Assembly (NCBI GenBank): GCA_963782605.1
Contig: CAWAKK010000010.1
Location: 186,001-250,000, forward strand
DNA length: 64,000 bases
Source: JBDTSW01 sp963782605
Lineage (GTDB): Bacteria > Actinomycetota > Thermoleophilia > Solirubrobacterales > 70-9
Direction of reading: 5' to 3'
Part shown: in pieces, positions 25,342 to 33,884 of the stretch
How positions within the stretch are numbered: position 1 is the first letter of the stretch
Layout of the letters: each line of letters opens with the position of its first letter
The notes under the pieces: model-generated
Told to the model about the DNA's origin: nothing
Databases searched by the model: none
Seen by the model: only the letters and a program-made list of their open reading frames with translations
Made by a program: the position numbers and the translations under genes

Positions 25342-25715
25342 GGCCGGGAGAGTGTAGGACCGGCAAGCCCCCTCACCGCGGCGGCGATTGCGGCCGGATC
25401 GTCAGTTGCAGACAGGGCCAGGTGGGCAATTCGAGCGGGCAGGGGTCCATCGGCGTCGCCCTCGAGCGCCGCGGTGGGGATGCCGCCCTTCACCGCGCTC
25501 ACGGCGGCCATGAGCGCGGCGTCGGAGGAATCCGTGACGAGGACGGCACCCGGGCGCTCGCGCTCGATCAGATCCTCGGCCTCACGCACGATCGCGGCCA
25601 CGCCTGCGGCGCTCTGAGCATCATCGGGCGCCCACGGCCGCGGCTCCATGCCCTCCGCGATCAACGCGTCGAGCAGCGCCTGTGCGGGCTGGGGACCGAC
25701 GATCAGTACGCGCAT
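25338..25715 (-). CDS. Small protein resembling the N-terminal part of UDP-GlcNAc 2-epimerase
   Basis: 125 aa. RVLIVGPQPAQALLDALI, RPGAVLVTDSSDAALMAA and GIPTAALEGDADG follow the order of the WecB N-terminal Rossmann domain (P-D-V-V-L-V-x-G-D-T, then I-P-V-x-H-V-E-A-G-L), but the catalytic histidine and the whole C-terminal domain are missing. It overlaps the dehydrogenase ATG by 4 bases, so the pair is translationally coupled. It may be a reduced or regulatory relative rather than an active epimerase. There is no second half nearby in any frame. Confidence 0.6.
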   Translation of the reverse strand: MRVLIVGPQPAQALLDALIAEGMEPRPWAPDDAQSAAGVAAIVREAEDLIERERPGAVLVTDSSDAALMAAVSAVKGGIPTAALEGDADGPLPARIAHLALSATDDPAAIAAAVRGLAGPTLSRP

Positions 25716-25743
25716 GGTCTCTTCCTATCGCAACCCACCATCG

Positions 25744-25784
25744 GTTGACGACAAATGCGTCGTGTGCGCACCTTTCTCGTCAAC
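25744..25784. promoter_or_regulatory. Inverted repeat in the divergent intergenic region
   Basis: GTTGACGA at 25744-25751 and its exact reverse complement TCGTCAAC at 25777-25784 are separated by 25 bases, in the 326-base gap between the mini-epimerase gene and the SDR gene. Either a two-site operator or part of a structured leader is possible. An ATATACGATCG element with TACGAT (-10-like) follows at 25827-25837. Nothing else recognisable lies in the gap; an upstream in-frame extension of the SDR is not gene-like. Confidence 0.35.
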
Positions 25785-26041
25785 GAAGTTTCCGGAAGCG
25801 CTTGCGGCGCCAACCGCCGCCCGTAGATATACGATCGGGATCTGATGAGGCGGATTTTCGCTCCATGGAGCATGGGGCTCTGTGCCGCAAGGCACCTGCG
25901 CTGGTATCTGAGCTACCACATCTCAGGCGAGACACGTCCCGACCGCTAAGCCTCGGGTCGTGCCCCGGTCGATTGTGCGCCCATCCGCGCGCGATTACCG
26001 GCAGAATGGTCTCTCACATTCGACGGCGAAGAGGGGTTGGG

Positions 26042-26923
26042 ATGGCGAAGGAACCTCGTTCATTGCAGGGCAAGGTCGTGGCAATTACCGGCGGGGCCCG
26101 TGGCATCGGCAAGGCCACGGGCAAGGCGCTGGCGCGCAAGGGCGCGCGGGTGGCGCTGGGCGACCTCGACGCGGAGCTCGCGACGCAAGCTGCCTCCGAG
26201 CTGGGCTCCGAGACGATCGGGCTCGAGCTCGACGTAACCAAGCGGGAGTCCTTCGCAGACTTCCTCGCTCAGGTCGAGGAGCGCCTCGGCCCACTCGACG
26301 TGGTCGTCAACAACGCAGGGATCATGCCCCTCGGGCCGTTCGTCGAGGAGACCGACGACTCGGCGCAGCGGATGGTGGACATCAACCTGCACGGCGTGCT
26401 CTACGGGATGAAACTCGCGCTGCCGGGGATGACGCGCCGCAACTCCGGTCACATCGTGAACATCGCCTCCCAGGCCGGCAAGGGAGGCTTTCCGGGTGGG
26501 GCCACCTATTGCGCCACCAAGCACGCTGTGGTCGGTGTTTCGGAGGCGGTCAGAGCCGAGCTGCGGGACACGGGTGTGGAGGTCACCGTCGTGATGCCGG
26601 CGGTGGTGAACACCGAGCTCGGGGCGGGAACGGTCGAGGCCCGCGGGGTGAAGGTCAGCGAGCCAGAGGAAGTCGCCGACGCGATCGTCGATGCCCTCGA
26701 GTTCCCCAAGGTCGACGTGTGGGTCCCCTCTTACTCGGGCGCGATCTTCAAGGTCTTCAGTCTGCTGCCGCGGCGCGGCCGAGAGGCGATGGCCCGAGCG
26801 TTTAAGGCTGACCAGGTCCTTGCCGACGCCGACCCCGCCAAGCGCGCCGCCTACGAGGAGCGCGCGGCCCACTCCGAGCCCGGAATGGAGCCTGAGCGCG
26901 CCGACGCGGAAAAGGTCAAGTAG
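26042..26923 (+). CDS. Short-chain dehydrogenase/reductase
   Basis: 293 aa from ATG 26042, the first start giving a normal SDR beginning (LQGKVVAITGGARGIGKATG). The frame is open upstream to 25682 but reads like non-coding sequence. Motifs: GGARGIG (16-22), NNAG, the catalytic serine in NIASQAG and YCATKHA with the tyrosine and lysine. The C-terminal 60 residues (WVPSYSGAIFKVFSLLPRRG) resemble lipid-type SDRs. The substrate is unknown. Confidence 0.87.
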   Translation: MAKEPRSLQGKVVAITGGARGIGKATGKALARKGARVALGDLDAELATQAASELGSETIGLELDVTKRESFADFLAQVEERLGPLDVVVNNAGIMPLGPFVEETDDSAQRMVDINLHGVLYGMKLALPGMTRRNSGHIVNIASQAGKGGFPGGATYCATKHAVVGVSEAVRAELRDTGVEVTVVMPAVVNTELGAGTVEARGVKVSEPEEVADAIVDALEFPKVDVWVPSYSGAIFKVFSLLPRRGREAMARAFKADQVLADADPAKRAAYEERAAHSEPGMEPERADAEKVK

Positions 26924-26929
26924 GAGCAG

Positions 26930-27886
26930 CTACACGACCCGATTCGGCGGCTCTTCACCGCCGAGCACGGCCAGCACGTTCCGCGCCGCCGTCTCTGCCA
27001 TGCCGTTCCGGGCTGTATGCGTGGCGGAGCCGATGTGCGGGAGCAGCGTGCAGTTCGGTGCCTCGAGGAGCTCCTCGGGGACGCTCGGCTCTTCCGGGTA
27101 GACATCCAGCCCTGCACCGCCGATCGCGCCCGCGCTGAGCGCCGCAGCCAGCGCCGCAGCGTCGACGATCGTGCCGCGCGCCGTGTTGACGAGGACGGCA
27201 TGCGACTGCATCAACCTGAGCTCGTCGGCGCCGATGAGCATCTGCGTCTCCTCACCCCCGGGGACGTGCACACTCACCACGTCGGCTCTCCGCAGGGCCT
27301 CGGCGAGATCGGCCTTCTCGACCCCGAGCTCGGCCTCCGCATCGGGCTTGGAGCTGCGCGAGACGTAGAGGAGCTCACCCGCGAGCGGCCGGACGAGCTC
27401 CGCATACCGCCGGCCGATCCGTCCCAGGCCCACCACCGCGAACGTGGCGCCGCTCAGCTCCAGGCCGAGGTACTCCCCGGGGTTCCAGCCCGTCCAGCGC
27501 CCGGCGCGCAGGTCAGCCTCCGCGTCGCTCGTACCCCGGGCGGCCGCGCACGTGAGCGCCAGCGCCAACTCCGCGGTTGCGTTGGTCAGTACATCCGGGG
27601 TGTTCGTGACCGGGAGCCCGCGTCGCCGGCACTCCTCGAGGTCGACATTGTCGGTTCCCACGGCGAAGTTCGCCACGACCTGAAGGTCAGGTCCCGCCGC
27701 GTCCAGAAGCTCCTCCCCGACGGGCACGGTCGGGTCGGCGATGATCGCGGCGACGCCCTCCGCCAGCCCGGCCAAGCGCTCCGGGGTGGCATCGAGGCCG
27801 CCCTCTCGCAGCTCGAACTCCGGCTCCAGGAGCTCGCGGCCGGCCGGCAAGAGGACGCGCGCGATCAAGACGGACGGACCGGACAT
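26930..27886 (-). CDS. D-2-hydroxyacid dehydrogenase
   Basis: 318 aa. FAVVGLGRIGRRYAEL binds NAD(P), VNTARGTIVD carries the substrate-binding arginine, DVYPEEP the glutamate and LLPHIGSAT the catalytic histidine, in family order. The sequence is closest in style to glyoxylate/hydroxypyruvate reductases (NFAVGTDNVDLEECRRRG). It reduces a 2-oxoacid to the D-hydroxyacid. It is convergent with the SDR gene, 6 bases apart, and follows the ATL gene. Confidence 0.9.
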   Translation of the reverse strand: MSGPSVLIARVLLPAGRELLEPEFELREGGLDATPERLAGLAEGVAAIIADPTVPVGEELLDAAGPDLQVVANFAVGTDNVDLEECRRRGLPVTNTPDVLTNATAELALALTCAAARGTSDAEADLRAGRWTGWNPGEYLGLELSGATFAVVGLGRIGRRYAELVRPLAGELLYVSRSSKPDAEAELGVEKADLAEALRRADVVSVHVPGGEETQMLIGADELRLMQSHAVLVNTARGTIVDAAALAAALSAGAIGGAGLDVYPEEPSVPEELLEAPNCTLLPHIGSATHTARNGMAETAARNVLAVLGGEEPPNRVV

Positions 27887-27915
27887 CGAGCCGAACCCTA
27901 AACGGCGACGGCCCG

Positions 27916-28203
27916 CTAGATGCTGGCGGAGATCTCCACGAACGCGACCTCCATGTCGACCCGCGCCGCCCGAAACGGCACGCCCTCGGCCTCCAGGAGC
28001 CGCCGCTGGCGAGTGCCCTTGGGCAGCGATCCGTCTGCGCGCACGATCCGCTGCCAGGGCACCGTCGGGTCCTCGCAGGCGGCCATGACCGCGCCCGCGA
28101 ACCGCGGGGCGCCTGGGCAGAGCTCGCCGTAGGTGGTCACGAACCCGGGCGGAACGCTTCGCGCTCGCCGAAGCGCCTCGATGGCCAGCGGGGAGTCCAG
28201 CAC
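27916..28203 (-). CDS. Alkyltransferase-like (ATL) protein of the MGMT family
   Basis: 95 aa from GTG 28203. GFVTTYGEL is the DNA-binding part of O6-alkylguanine methyltransferase, but the active-site P-C-H-R is replaced by PWQRIV, so the protein has no acceptor cysteine. This is the mark of ATL proteins, which bind O6-alkylguanine and flip it, passing the lesion to nucleotide excision repair. The in-frame opening to 28278 has a cysteine but does not look conserved and runs into a terminator. Confidence 0.87.
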   Translation of the reverse strand: MLDSPLAIEALRRARSVPPGFVTTYGELCPGAPRFAGAVMAACEDPTVPWQRIVRADGSLPKGTRQRRLLEAEGVPFRAARVDMEVAFVEISASI

Positions 28204-28227
28204 CCTCGGCAGTCTGGCGCGCGAACA

Positions 28228-28272
28228 GAAAGAAGGGCCGCCCGACGCGTCCTGCGCCGAGCGGCCCTCTTG
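28228..28272. terminator. Bidirectional hairpin terminator
   Basis: AGGGCCGC (28234-28241) pairs with GCGGCCCT (28261-28268) around a 19-base loop, with A-rich sequence on the left and CTCTTGT on the right. It lies between the ATL gene and the end of the low-complexity membrane-protein gene. Confidence 0.5.
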
Positions 28273-28290
28273 TCCCAACTCGTGTTCGAG

Positions 28291-28935
28291 CTAGTCGTTG
28301 GTCACGGATGCACCGGTGTGCGAGGTGGTGTCCGTGGTGTCGCCGCCGTTGGCGGAGGTGTCACCCTTGTCGGTCTTGCCACCTTCATGCGTGCCGCTCT
28401 GGGTGTGCGAGGCACCCGTGCCCGAGGTCGTGCCACGGGTGTCGTTCCCGTTGCTCGAGGTGTCGCCGTTGTCCGTGGCACCGCGGGTGTTCGTGCCGGT
28501 GTTCGTCCCGGTATTGGTGTTCGTGTTCGTGTTCGAGACGCCGGTATGAGCGGTGGTACCGCCTGTATCCGCGTGGCCACCGCTCGTGTCCCCACCGCGG
28601 TCGGTATGCCCGCCCGGCCCGGAGTTCCCGCCACCATGGCCGGAGTGTCCGCCGCCGTGACCGGAGTTCCCGGTTCCGGTGTCATCGTCGTCATCATCGT
28701 CGCCGTCGTGGCCGCCGCCGGGCCCCGAGCTCCCCTTGTTGACGACCGCCGCCGGCGTATCGCCGGAATCACCAAGGGCGAACGACGCCCAGAAGAGCGG
28801 CGCCGAGATGGCGACGCCGATGACCATCGCCAGGGCGACGAACCGCCGCTTAAGCGACGGGCCGGCAACGAGTGTCCCCTCGTCGGCCAGCAGCGCGAAT
28901 GCGCGCGCCGGTCCCTGAATTCCCTGCTTTTGCAT
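28291..28935 (-). CDS. Membrane-anchored Gly/Asn/Thr/His-rich low-complexity protein
   Basis: 214 aa with a strong GAGGAGGAG site before ATG 28935. Residues 29-54 (RRFVALAMVIGVAISAPLF) form one membrane helix. The rest is low complexity: an acidic run (GDDDDDDD), GGHSGHGGG repeats, and NTNTNTNTGTNTGTNT, ending TSHTGASVTND. It is probably an extracytoplasmic disordered tail anchored in the membrane. There is no family match. The kinase gene lies upstream on the same strand, ending 64 bases before its ATG. Confidence 0.65.
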   Translation of the reverse strand: MQKQGIQGPARAFALLADEGTLVAGPSLKRRFVALAMVIGVAISAPLFWASFALGDSGDTPAAVVNKGSSGPGGGHDGDDDDDDDTGTGNSGHGGGHSGHGGGNSGPGGHTDRGGDTSGGHADTGGTTAHTGVSNTNTNTNTGTNTGTNTRGATDNGDTSSNGNDTRGTTSGTGASHTQSGTHEGGKTDKGDTSANGGDTTDTTSHTGASVTND

Positions 28936-28999
28936 GCTGAAGACTCCTCCTCGTCTTGAATGCGTTTACTGAGGAGAAGACCCGGCCCGCGGCCGAAGA

Positions 29000-29941
29000 T
29001 CACGCCCTGCGCATGCCGCCACGGCTGAACGAGAGCTTGCGCGGAAGCTCGACGACCAGTGGCTCGAGCCGCTCGGCGAACTCGGTGGCCGAGGGGCGGG
29101 CGGACTGCTCGTGAAAAAGCGACTGCTCGATCAGCTCCGCGAGCTCCACGGGCACCGAGTTGGGCAAAGGCTCCGGTCTTGAGCGCAACTGCGGAAAGCG
29201 CACGAGGGGGTCCTCGCTCTGGCGGGCGCCACGCTCCCGCGGGAAGGGCTTTTGGCCCGAAAGGCAGTGATGGAGCGTCGCACCGAGGCCCCAGACATCG
29301 GCCGGTGCGCCCATCGGACCGAACTCCTGCGTGCCGCACTGCTCGGGCGCCATGTAGGCATCGGTTCCGATCGGGCCGTTCGTGCGCGCGGCCCGCTCGA
29401 ACGACCGCGCGATCGAGAGGTCGATCAGGCGCGGCGGCACTCCCATGATGATGTTGTCGGGCTTTACGTCGAGGTGCGCCACACCTCGATTGGCGAGGTA
29501 GGCAAGGGCACCGGCAACGTGCATGGCCAGGGGCAGGAGCTGGCTCAGCCCCAGGGGCCCACCCATCTTCAAGAGCCGGCGCAGCGACGGCCCCTCGAGG
29601 TGCTCGATCAGCAGGTGCGGCATGGGCCCTTCGCCCTCGACGTCGAAGCCGCGGACAACCACCGGATGCTGCAGCTGCCCGAGCAGCTCGGCCTCACGCG
29701 CGAGCTCTCGCAACGGACGCTCCTGGGTCGCCTGGTCGGGGCGGATCACCTTCGCGATCGCAAGCGCGTAGAGGTCCGCGTCCCAGACGAGGAAGACCTC
29801 GTAGCGGCTGCCACCGCCAACCGCCTTTACGACGGAACGGCCCGGGGCGATCTCGTCCCCCTCGGTGAGCTCCCAGCTCGCGGCCGCTCGCCGCTCCTCG
29901 GGCGCGGGCAGGCTGGAGTCAGGCTGTAGAGCCACTTCCAC
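29000..29941 (-). CDS. Serine/threonine protein kinase with DLS in place of DFG
   Basis: 313 aa from GTG 29941 (a longer frame to 30040 would overlap MmcQ). ALAIAKVIRPD supplies the ATP-binding lysine, GVAHLDVKPDNIIMG is the catalytic loop with HLD for HRD, and the metal motif is LIDLSIARS, with DLS instead of DFG. GTDAYMAPEQ is the activation-segment end. No membrane helix or extracellular domain follows, so it is a cytoplasmic kinase. Its likely neighbours are the low-complexity membrane protein downstream and the MmcQ-like gene upstream. Confidence 0.85.
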   Translation of the reverse strand: MEVALQPDSSLPAPEERRAAASWELTEGDEIAPGRSVVKAVGGGSRYEVFLVWDADLYALAIAKVIRPDQATQERPLRELAREAELLGQLQHPVVVRGFDVEGEGPMPHLLIEHLEGPSLRRLLKMGGPLGLSQLLPLAMHVAGALAYLANRGVAHLDVKPDNIIMGVPPRLIDLSIARSFERAARTNGPIGTDAYMAPEQCGTQEFGPMGAPADVWGLGATLHHCLSGQKPFPRERGARQSEDPLVRFPQLRSRPEPLPNSVPVELAELIEQSLFHEQSARPSATEFAERLEPLVVELPRKLSFSRGGMRRA

Positions 29942-29970
29942 GTTGAGATAACCCGGCCCGGTCGCCAGGA

Positions 29971-30327
29971 TCACGCAGCGTCGATGGATCCGCTCTCCAG
30001 GAACTCCTTCGCGAGGCGCTTGGGTGCCTTCCGTAGCCACGACTCGGTCATCTGCTCGCGAAGCTGCTCCAGATCCACGGACTCGAGCCGCACGAGCATG
30101 GCGGGGTAATGCTGATAATGGGGCGTGATGTGAAAGACGTCGGGCTCGGCCTGCATCAGGGCTTCGCGCTCGAGCATGTCCACCATGAGGACGATGTCCT
30201 CGCCGTCCTCCTTGAGGCGGACGAACGACTTGTCACGGACCTTTACCGCAGGCGTGCGATACCAGGTGCTCTCCTCGGTCTCGGGGAGCTCGAGGGCGAT
30301 CCGCTTCGCGTCCTCCCAGGTGGCCAT
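29971..30327 (-). CDS. MmcQ/YjbR family protein
   Basis: 118 aa. MATWEDAKRIALELPETEES, TWYRTPAVKVRDKSFVRL and AMLVRLESVDLEQLREQMTESW match the MmcQ/YjbR DNA-binding fold (DUF419). The family's function is poorly known. ATG 30327 was preferred to the upstream GTG 30345 because the family begins near the EDAKRIALELPE helix. It is divergent from the GST gene. Confidence 0.83.
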   Translation of the reverse strand: MATWEDAKRIALELPETEESTWYRTPAVKVRDKSFVRLKEDGEDIVLMVDMLEREALMQAEPDVFHITPHYQHYPAMLVRLESVDLEQLREQMTESWLRKAPKRLAKEFLESGSIDAA

Positions 30328-30355
30328 AGCCGCGTTTGTACACAATGCGCGGACC

Positions 30356-30995
30356 GTGATCCGGCTTTACCGCGCCCCCTGGTCGACGAACTGCGAGCGA
30401 GTGGCACTCGCGCTCGCGCACAAGGGGCTTGAGGTGGAGTCGGTGGTGATCGACTACTCCGACCGCTCGGTCGTCGAGGGGGTCTCCGGCCAGGGGTTGG
30501 TGCCGGTGATCGAAGATGAGGGCCAGGTGATCGCCGATTCGACCGCGATCCTCCAGCATCTCGAGGCACGCTACCCCGAGCCCGCCACTCTTTCCCGCGG
30601 AACCCGCGCGCGCCGCCGAGATGAGGGTGTTCATCGACTGGTTCAACGAGGTGTGGAAGTCGCCGTCCAACGCCCTCGAGGACGAGCTCGAGCGGGGGGA
30701 GCCGGACCGAGTGACCGTCGAGGAGCTCGGCCGTCGGATCCAGGATCTGCTGGACGTCTTCGAGCCGCTCCTCGAGGGCCGTGACTACCTGTGGGGCGAC
30801 GACTTCTCGGCTGCCGATTGCGCGGCGTTCCCCTTCTTGAAGTACGCGCTTCGGCGAGATCCCGCCGACGAGGAGCTCTACCACCGCGTCGTCGATACCT
30901 ACCAAGAGCTCGGCTCCGATCACCCCAACCTCCGGGCCTGGATCGAGCGTGTGGACGAGCGGCCTCGAGAGTACGGCGAGACCGTCGAGCCTTAG
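30356..30995 (+). CDS. Glutathione S-transferase-like protein, frameshifted
   Basis: GTG 30356 opens IRLYRAPWSTNCERVALALAH, the thioredoxin-fold N-terminal domain with a serine/cysteine near the active position; LVPVIEDEGQVIADSTAIL carries the cis-proline and the S-T of the glutathione site. One extra base near 30596-30598 separates it from the all-helical C-terminal domain (FIDWFNEVWKSPSNALED, GDDFSAADCAAFPFLKYAL). Corrected length is 212 aa. Actinobacteria usually lack glutathione, so another thiol may be the partner. Confidence 0.82.
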
Positions 30996-32497
30996 CCGGG
31001 CGAGCCGCCCCGGGCGCTCAGCACCTCGCGCGCACAGCGCTCTCCCGACTCGCAGGCACCCTCGAGGAAGCCCTGGAAGTTGGTGGATGTGTGCTCTCCT
31101 GCGAAATGCACCGGGCCTTCCGCCTGCCCGGCGACCAAGCCGAACTTGGTGGTCTGCCCGGGTCCGAACGCCGCATAGGAGCCGCGCGCCCACGGGTCCT
31201 CCGACCAGTTCGAGGCGAGCGCCTCACCGTTCCAGCCGCCCCCGATGCCGGGCACAGCCTCGTCGAGCACCGCAAGCGTCTCGTCGACGACTACCTCGGG
31301 AGCGGGGCCGTGCGCTTCGGGCGCGTCGAGCCCGGCGCCATCCGCGCCGCCGGAGTAGATCGTGACCAGACCGGCGCGTCCATCCTGTGTCAGCGAGGTG
31401 TCCCAGGTGTACTGGAACGGATGCGACGTGCTGAGGTTGCCGTTCCAGCGGTGGTAGAAGCCGGGACGCCGCTCGAACTGAACGAGCACCTTCGAGTTCG
31501 TGCCCATCCCCAGCTCGCGAATCGCCTCGAGCTTGAGTGCGCTCAGGCCTGACTGCTCCAGGTCCACCTCTCGCAGCGTCGTGAAGGGAAGCGCCAGCAC
31601 CACCTGCTCGGTCACGATCTCGCCGATGTTCTCGATCTCCAGACCGACCTTTCGGTCGTCGCGCCGCCACAGCGAGACGAGCGGGGCGTCGAGCTCAAGC
31701 GTGCCCTCCGCCAAGCCGTCGGCCAAGCGGTCCGTGACCTGGTCGTTGCCGCCCGCCACCCAGAAGCGCTCGTCGGAACCGTCCTCGTCGGATGCATTGC
31801 CCTCGAGCAGGTAGAGGAGGCTCGTCGCCGCCAGCTCGGAGGGGTCGAGGCCGAACTCGCTCGTCAGGTATGCCTGAAGCGCCTGGCCCAGCAGGGAATC
31901 GATGCCCTCGGGGAGGTTCTCCTTGAGCCAATCGAGCGCCGTGCGCTGGTCGAACTCGATGGCGGCCCTGCCCCCGCCGTACCCGAAATGGCGGTCGTAG
32001 CCGGTGCGCTTTCCCTCCGCGGCGAGGGCGCGCATGAACTCGCCGTAGCCCGAGTAGAGCTCGGCGCTGCTCACGAGCCGCTCGTCGAAGAGGCGGCGCC
32101 CGCTCAACTGCGGCTCCAGCGCCGCCGCAGCCTCCCTGTCCTCGAGCTCCAGGCCCAGCTCGGCGACGAGCGCGCGCAGTCGCCTGTGAGTCGTATCGAT
32201 GAACTCGCCACCGTGCTCGCCCACCTGCCCGTCGGCGAAGCCGCGAGCGGTAAAGCAGCGTCCACCCACGCGGTCGGGCCGCGCTTCGAAGACGGCGGCG
32301 TCCACGCCTCTCTCGGCCAGACGATGGGCGCACGCAAGCCCGGCGAGCCCGGCCCCGATCACCACCACCTCCTCCCGCCGGGGAGCGGAGTTGGAGCCAC
32401 CGCAGGCCAGCGGACCGGCCATGGCCAGCGCGCCGGCCGCGGCACTGGCCTCCAAGAACCGCCGGCGGGTGAAACGTCCCCTGCTCCCGGTGGGCAC
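30992..32497 (-). CDS. FAD-dependent amine oxidase with Tat/lipoprotein signal
   Basis: 501 aa from GTG 32497. The leader is GRFTRRRFLEASAAAG with a twin-arginine motif at 11-13 and a lipobox-like LACG with C32, so it is exported folded and may be lipid-anchored. The FAD site is VVVIGAGLAGLACAHRL, GGRCFTARG follows, and the C-terminus has VHFAGEHTSTNFQGFLEGA, the flavin-binding end of monoamine oxidases. It oxidises an amine outside the membrane; substrate unknown. It follows the histidine kinase by 10 bases. Confidence 0.88.
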   Translation of the reverse strand: MPTGSRGRFTRRRFLEASAAAGALAMAGPLACGGSNSAPRREEVVVIGAGLAGLACAHRLAERGVDAAVFEARPDRVGGRCFTARGFADGQVGEHGGEFIDTTHRRLRALVAELGLELEDREAAAALEPQLSGRRLFDERLVSSAELYSGYGEFMRALAAEGKRTGYDRHFGYGGGRAAIEFDQRTALDWLKENLPEGIDSLLGQALQAYLTSEFGLDPSELAATSLLYLLEGNASDEDGSDERFWVAGGNDQVTDRLADGLAEGTLELDAPLVSLWRRDDRKVGLEIENIGEIVTEQVVLALPFTTLREVDLEQSGLSALKLEAIRELGMGTNSKVLVQFERRPGFYHRWNGNLSTSHPFQYTWDTSLTQDGRAGLVTIYSGGADGAGLDAPEAHGPAPEVVVDETLAVLDEAVPGIGGGWNGEALASNWSEDPWARGSYAAFGPGQTTKFGLVAGQAEGPVHFAGEHTSTNFQGFLEGACESGERCAREVLSARGGSPG

Positions 32498-32507
32498 CTT
32501 CAGGACC

Positions 32508-33884
32508 CTACTCCGCCGGTATCTCGATCCAGACATCGGCGCCACCGGCGGCGACGTTGGTCGCGCCGGCACTACCCCCGTGGGCACGCGCGATTGTGTC
32601 GACGATCGCCAGCCCGAGACCCGTCCCGCCGCGCTCACGAGCCTCGTCGGCGCGGCTGAAGCGCTCGAACGCATGGCCGAGGAAAGCCGGGGGAAATCCC
32701 TCGCCGGCGTCGGTGACGTGCAGCTCCACGCCACCGCCGTTCGCACGTGCCCACAACCGGACATCGCCTGCGCCGTGCCGGAAGGCGTTGTCGACCATGT
32801 TGGTGAGCGCCTGCTGGAGGCGCAGGCGATCGCCCTCGAGCGCGAGATCTCCGCCGCCGTCCACCCTCACGGCACGACCAGCCTGGGCGGCCCGGGCACC
32901 GAAGCGCTCCTTCACTCCCTCGAACACGTCGGCGGCGCGCAGGCGTTCGGGCGCCAGCGCAAGCATTCCCTGCTCCGAGCGGGCGACCACGAGGAGATCC
33001 TCGGCGAGCTGAACGAGTCGGTCCACCTCCTCGATGGCCGAGCCGATCGACTCGCGCAGCTCCGCTTCGCTGCGGCCGTACCGCAGGGCCAGCTCCAGTT
33101 CGGATTTGTGGAGGGCGAGGGGCGTGCGCAGTTCGTGCGCGGCGTCGTCGGTGAACTGCCGCTCGCGCTCGAGCCCTGCATCGAGGCGGGCGAGCATCGC
33201 GTTCAGGGTCTCACCCAGGCGAGTGAGCTCGTCTCCCGCCGGCGGGACAGGAAGACGAGCATCGGGCCCGCCGGCCGAGATCGTGGTCGCTCGGCGACGC
33301 ATGGCCTCCACGGGCTTAAGCGCGAACGCGGCGGCCCCGTATCCGGCGAGCGAGGCGAGAAGAAGCGCCACCGGCCCGCCGATCAAGAGGACGCGCGAGA
33401 GGGTTGCCAGGGCCTCGTTGCGGTCCTCGAGCGAGGCTCCCACGACCACCACCAGGTCGTCGGCGCCGGCATCGACGGGCGCGGCCAGGAGTCGGACCTC
33501 ACCACCCTCCTCGATCTCGGGAATCCCACTCGTATCCGAGAACGATCCCTCGGTGCCAACCGCCGCCAGCTCCGCCTGGCTGAGCACCGCTCGGTCGTCC
33601 AGCTGCGGACTGGAGTCGACCACCCGGCCGTCGCGGGTGAGAACCTGCGCCAGGCTCTCATCCGGCTCGATCAAGGCGTCGTCCTCGCTCCCGGCGAGGG
33701 ATCCCGGGTCTTGCCGAGCGAGGCTCGCGAGATCGGACGCGCGCGAACGGAGCCCGTCGTCGATCGACTCGTTCAGCTGACCTTCGAGCCGCAGGTAGAG
33801 AAACACGCCCGCCGCCGCGATCAGCACCGCCATCACGGCCGCGAAGGCCAGGGTCACACGGATCCTGACCGGAATCCGGCTCAC
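32508..33884 (-). CDS. Two-component sensor histidine kinase
   Basis: 458 aa. Membrane helices at about 10-31 and 163-185 flank an extracytoplasmic sensor, then a HAMP region, the phospho-acceptor H250 in DDAAHELRTPLALH, and the ATPase boxes NMVDNAFRHGAG and GGTGLGLAIVDTIARAHGG. It phosphorylates the response regulator whose gene overlaps it upstream by 4 bases. The signal is not known. Confidence 0.92.
   Translation of the reverse strand: MSRIPVRIRVTLAFAAVMAVLIAAAGVFLYLRLEGQLNESIDDGLRSRASDLASLARQDPGSLAGSEDDALIEPDESLAQVLTRDGRVVDSSPQLDDRAVLSQAELAAVGTEGSFSDTSGIPEIEEGGEVRLLAAPVDAGADDLVVVVGASLEDRNEALATLSRVLLIGGPVALLLASLAGYGAAAFALKPVEAMRRRATTISAGGPDARLPVPPAGDELTRLGETLNAMLARLDAGLERERQFTDDAAHELRTPLALHKSELELALRYGRSEAELRESIGSAIEEVDRLVQLAEDLLVVARSEQGMLALAPERLRAADVFEGVKERFGARAAQAGRAVRVDGGGDLALEGDRLRLQQALTNMVDNAFRHGAGDVRLWARANGGGVELHVTDAGEGFPPAFLGHAFERFSRADEARERGGTGLGLAIVDTIARAHGGSAGATNVAAGGADVWIEIPAE

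Noticed and set aside
24196..25617. A 473-codon plus-strand open frame
   Set aside because: Antisense of the nucleotide-sugar dehydrogenase.
25682..26041. In-frame upstream extension of the SDR gene (120 codons)
   Set aside because: It has no conserved features, covers the likely promoter, and a normal SDR N-terminus begins at 26042.
28270..28959. Plus-strand 229-codon Val/Gly-rich frame
   Set aside because: Antisense of the low-complexity membrane protein, which has the ribosome site and the membrane helix.
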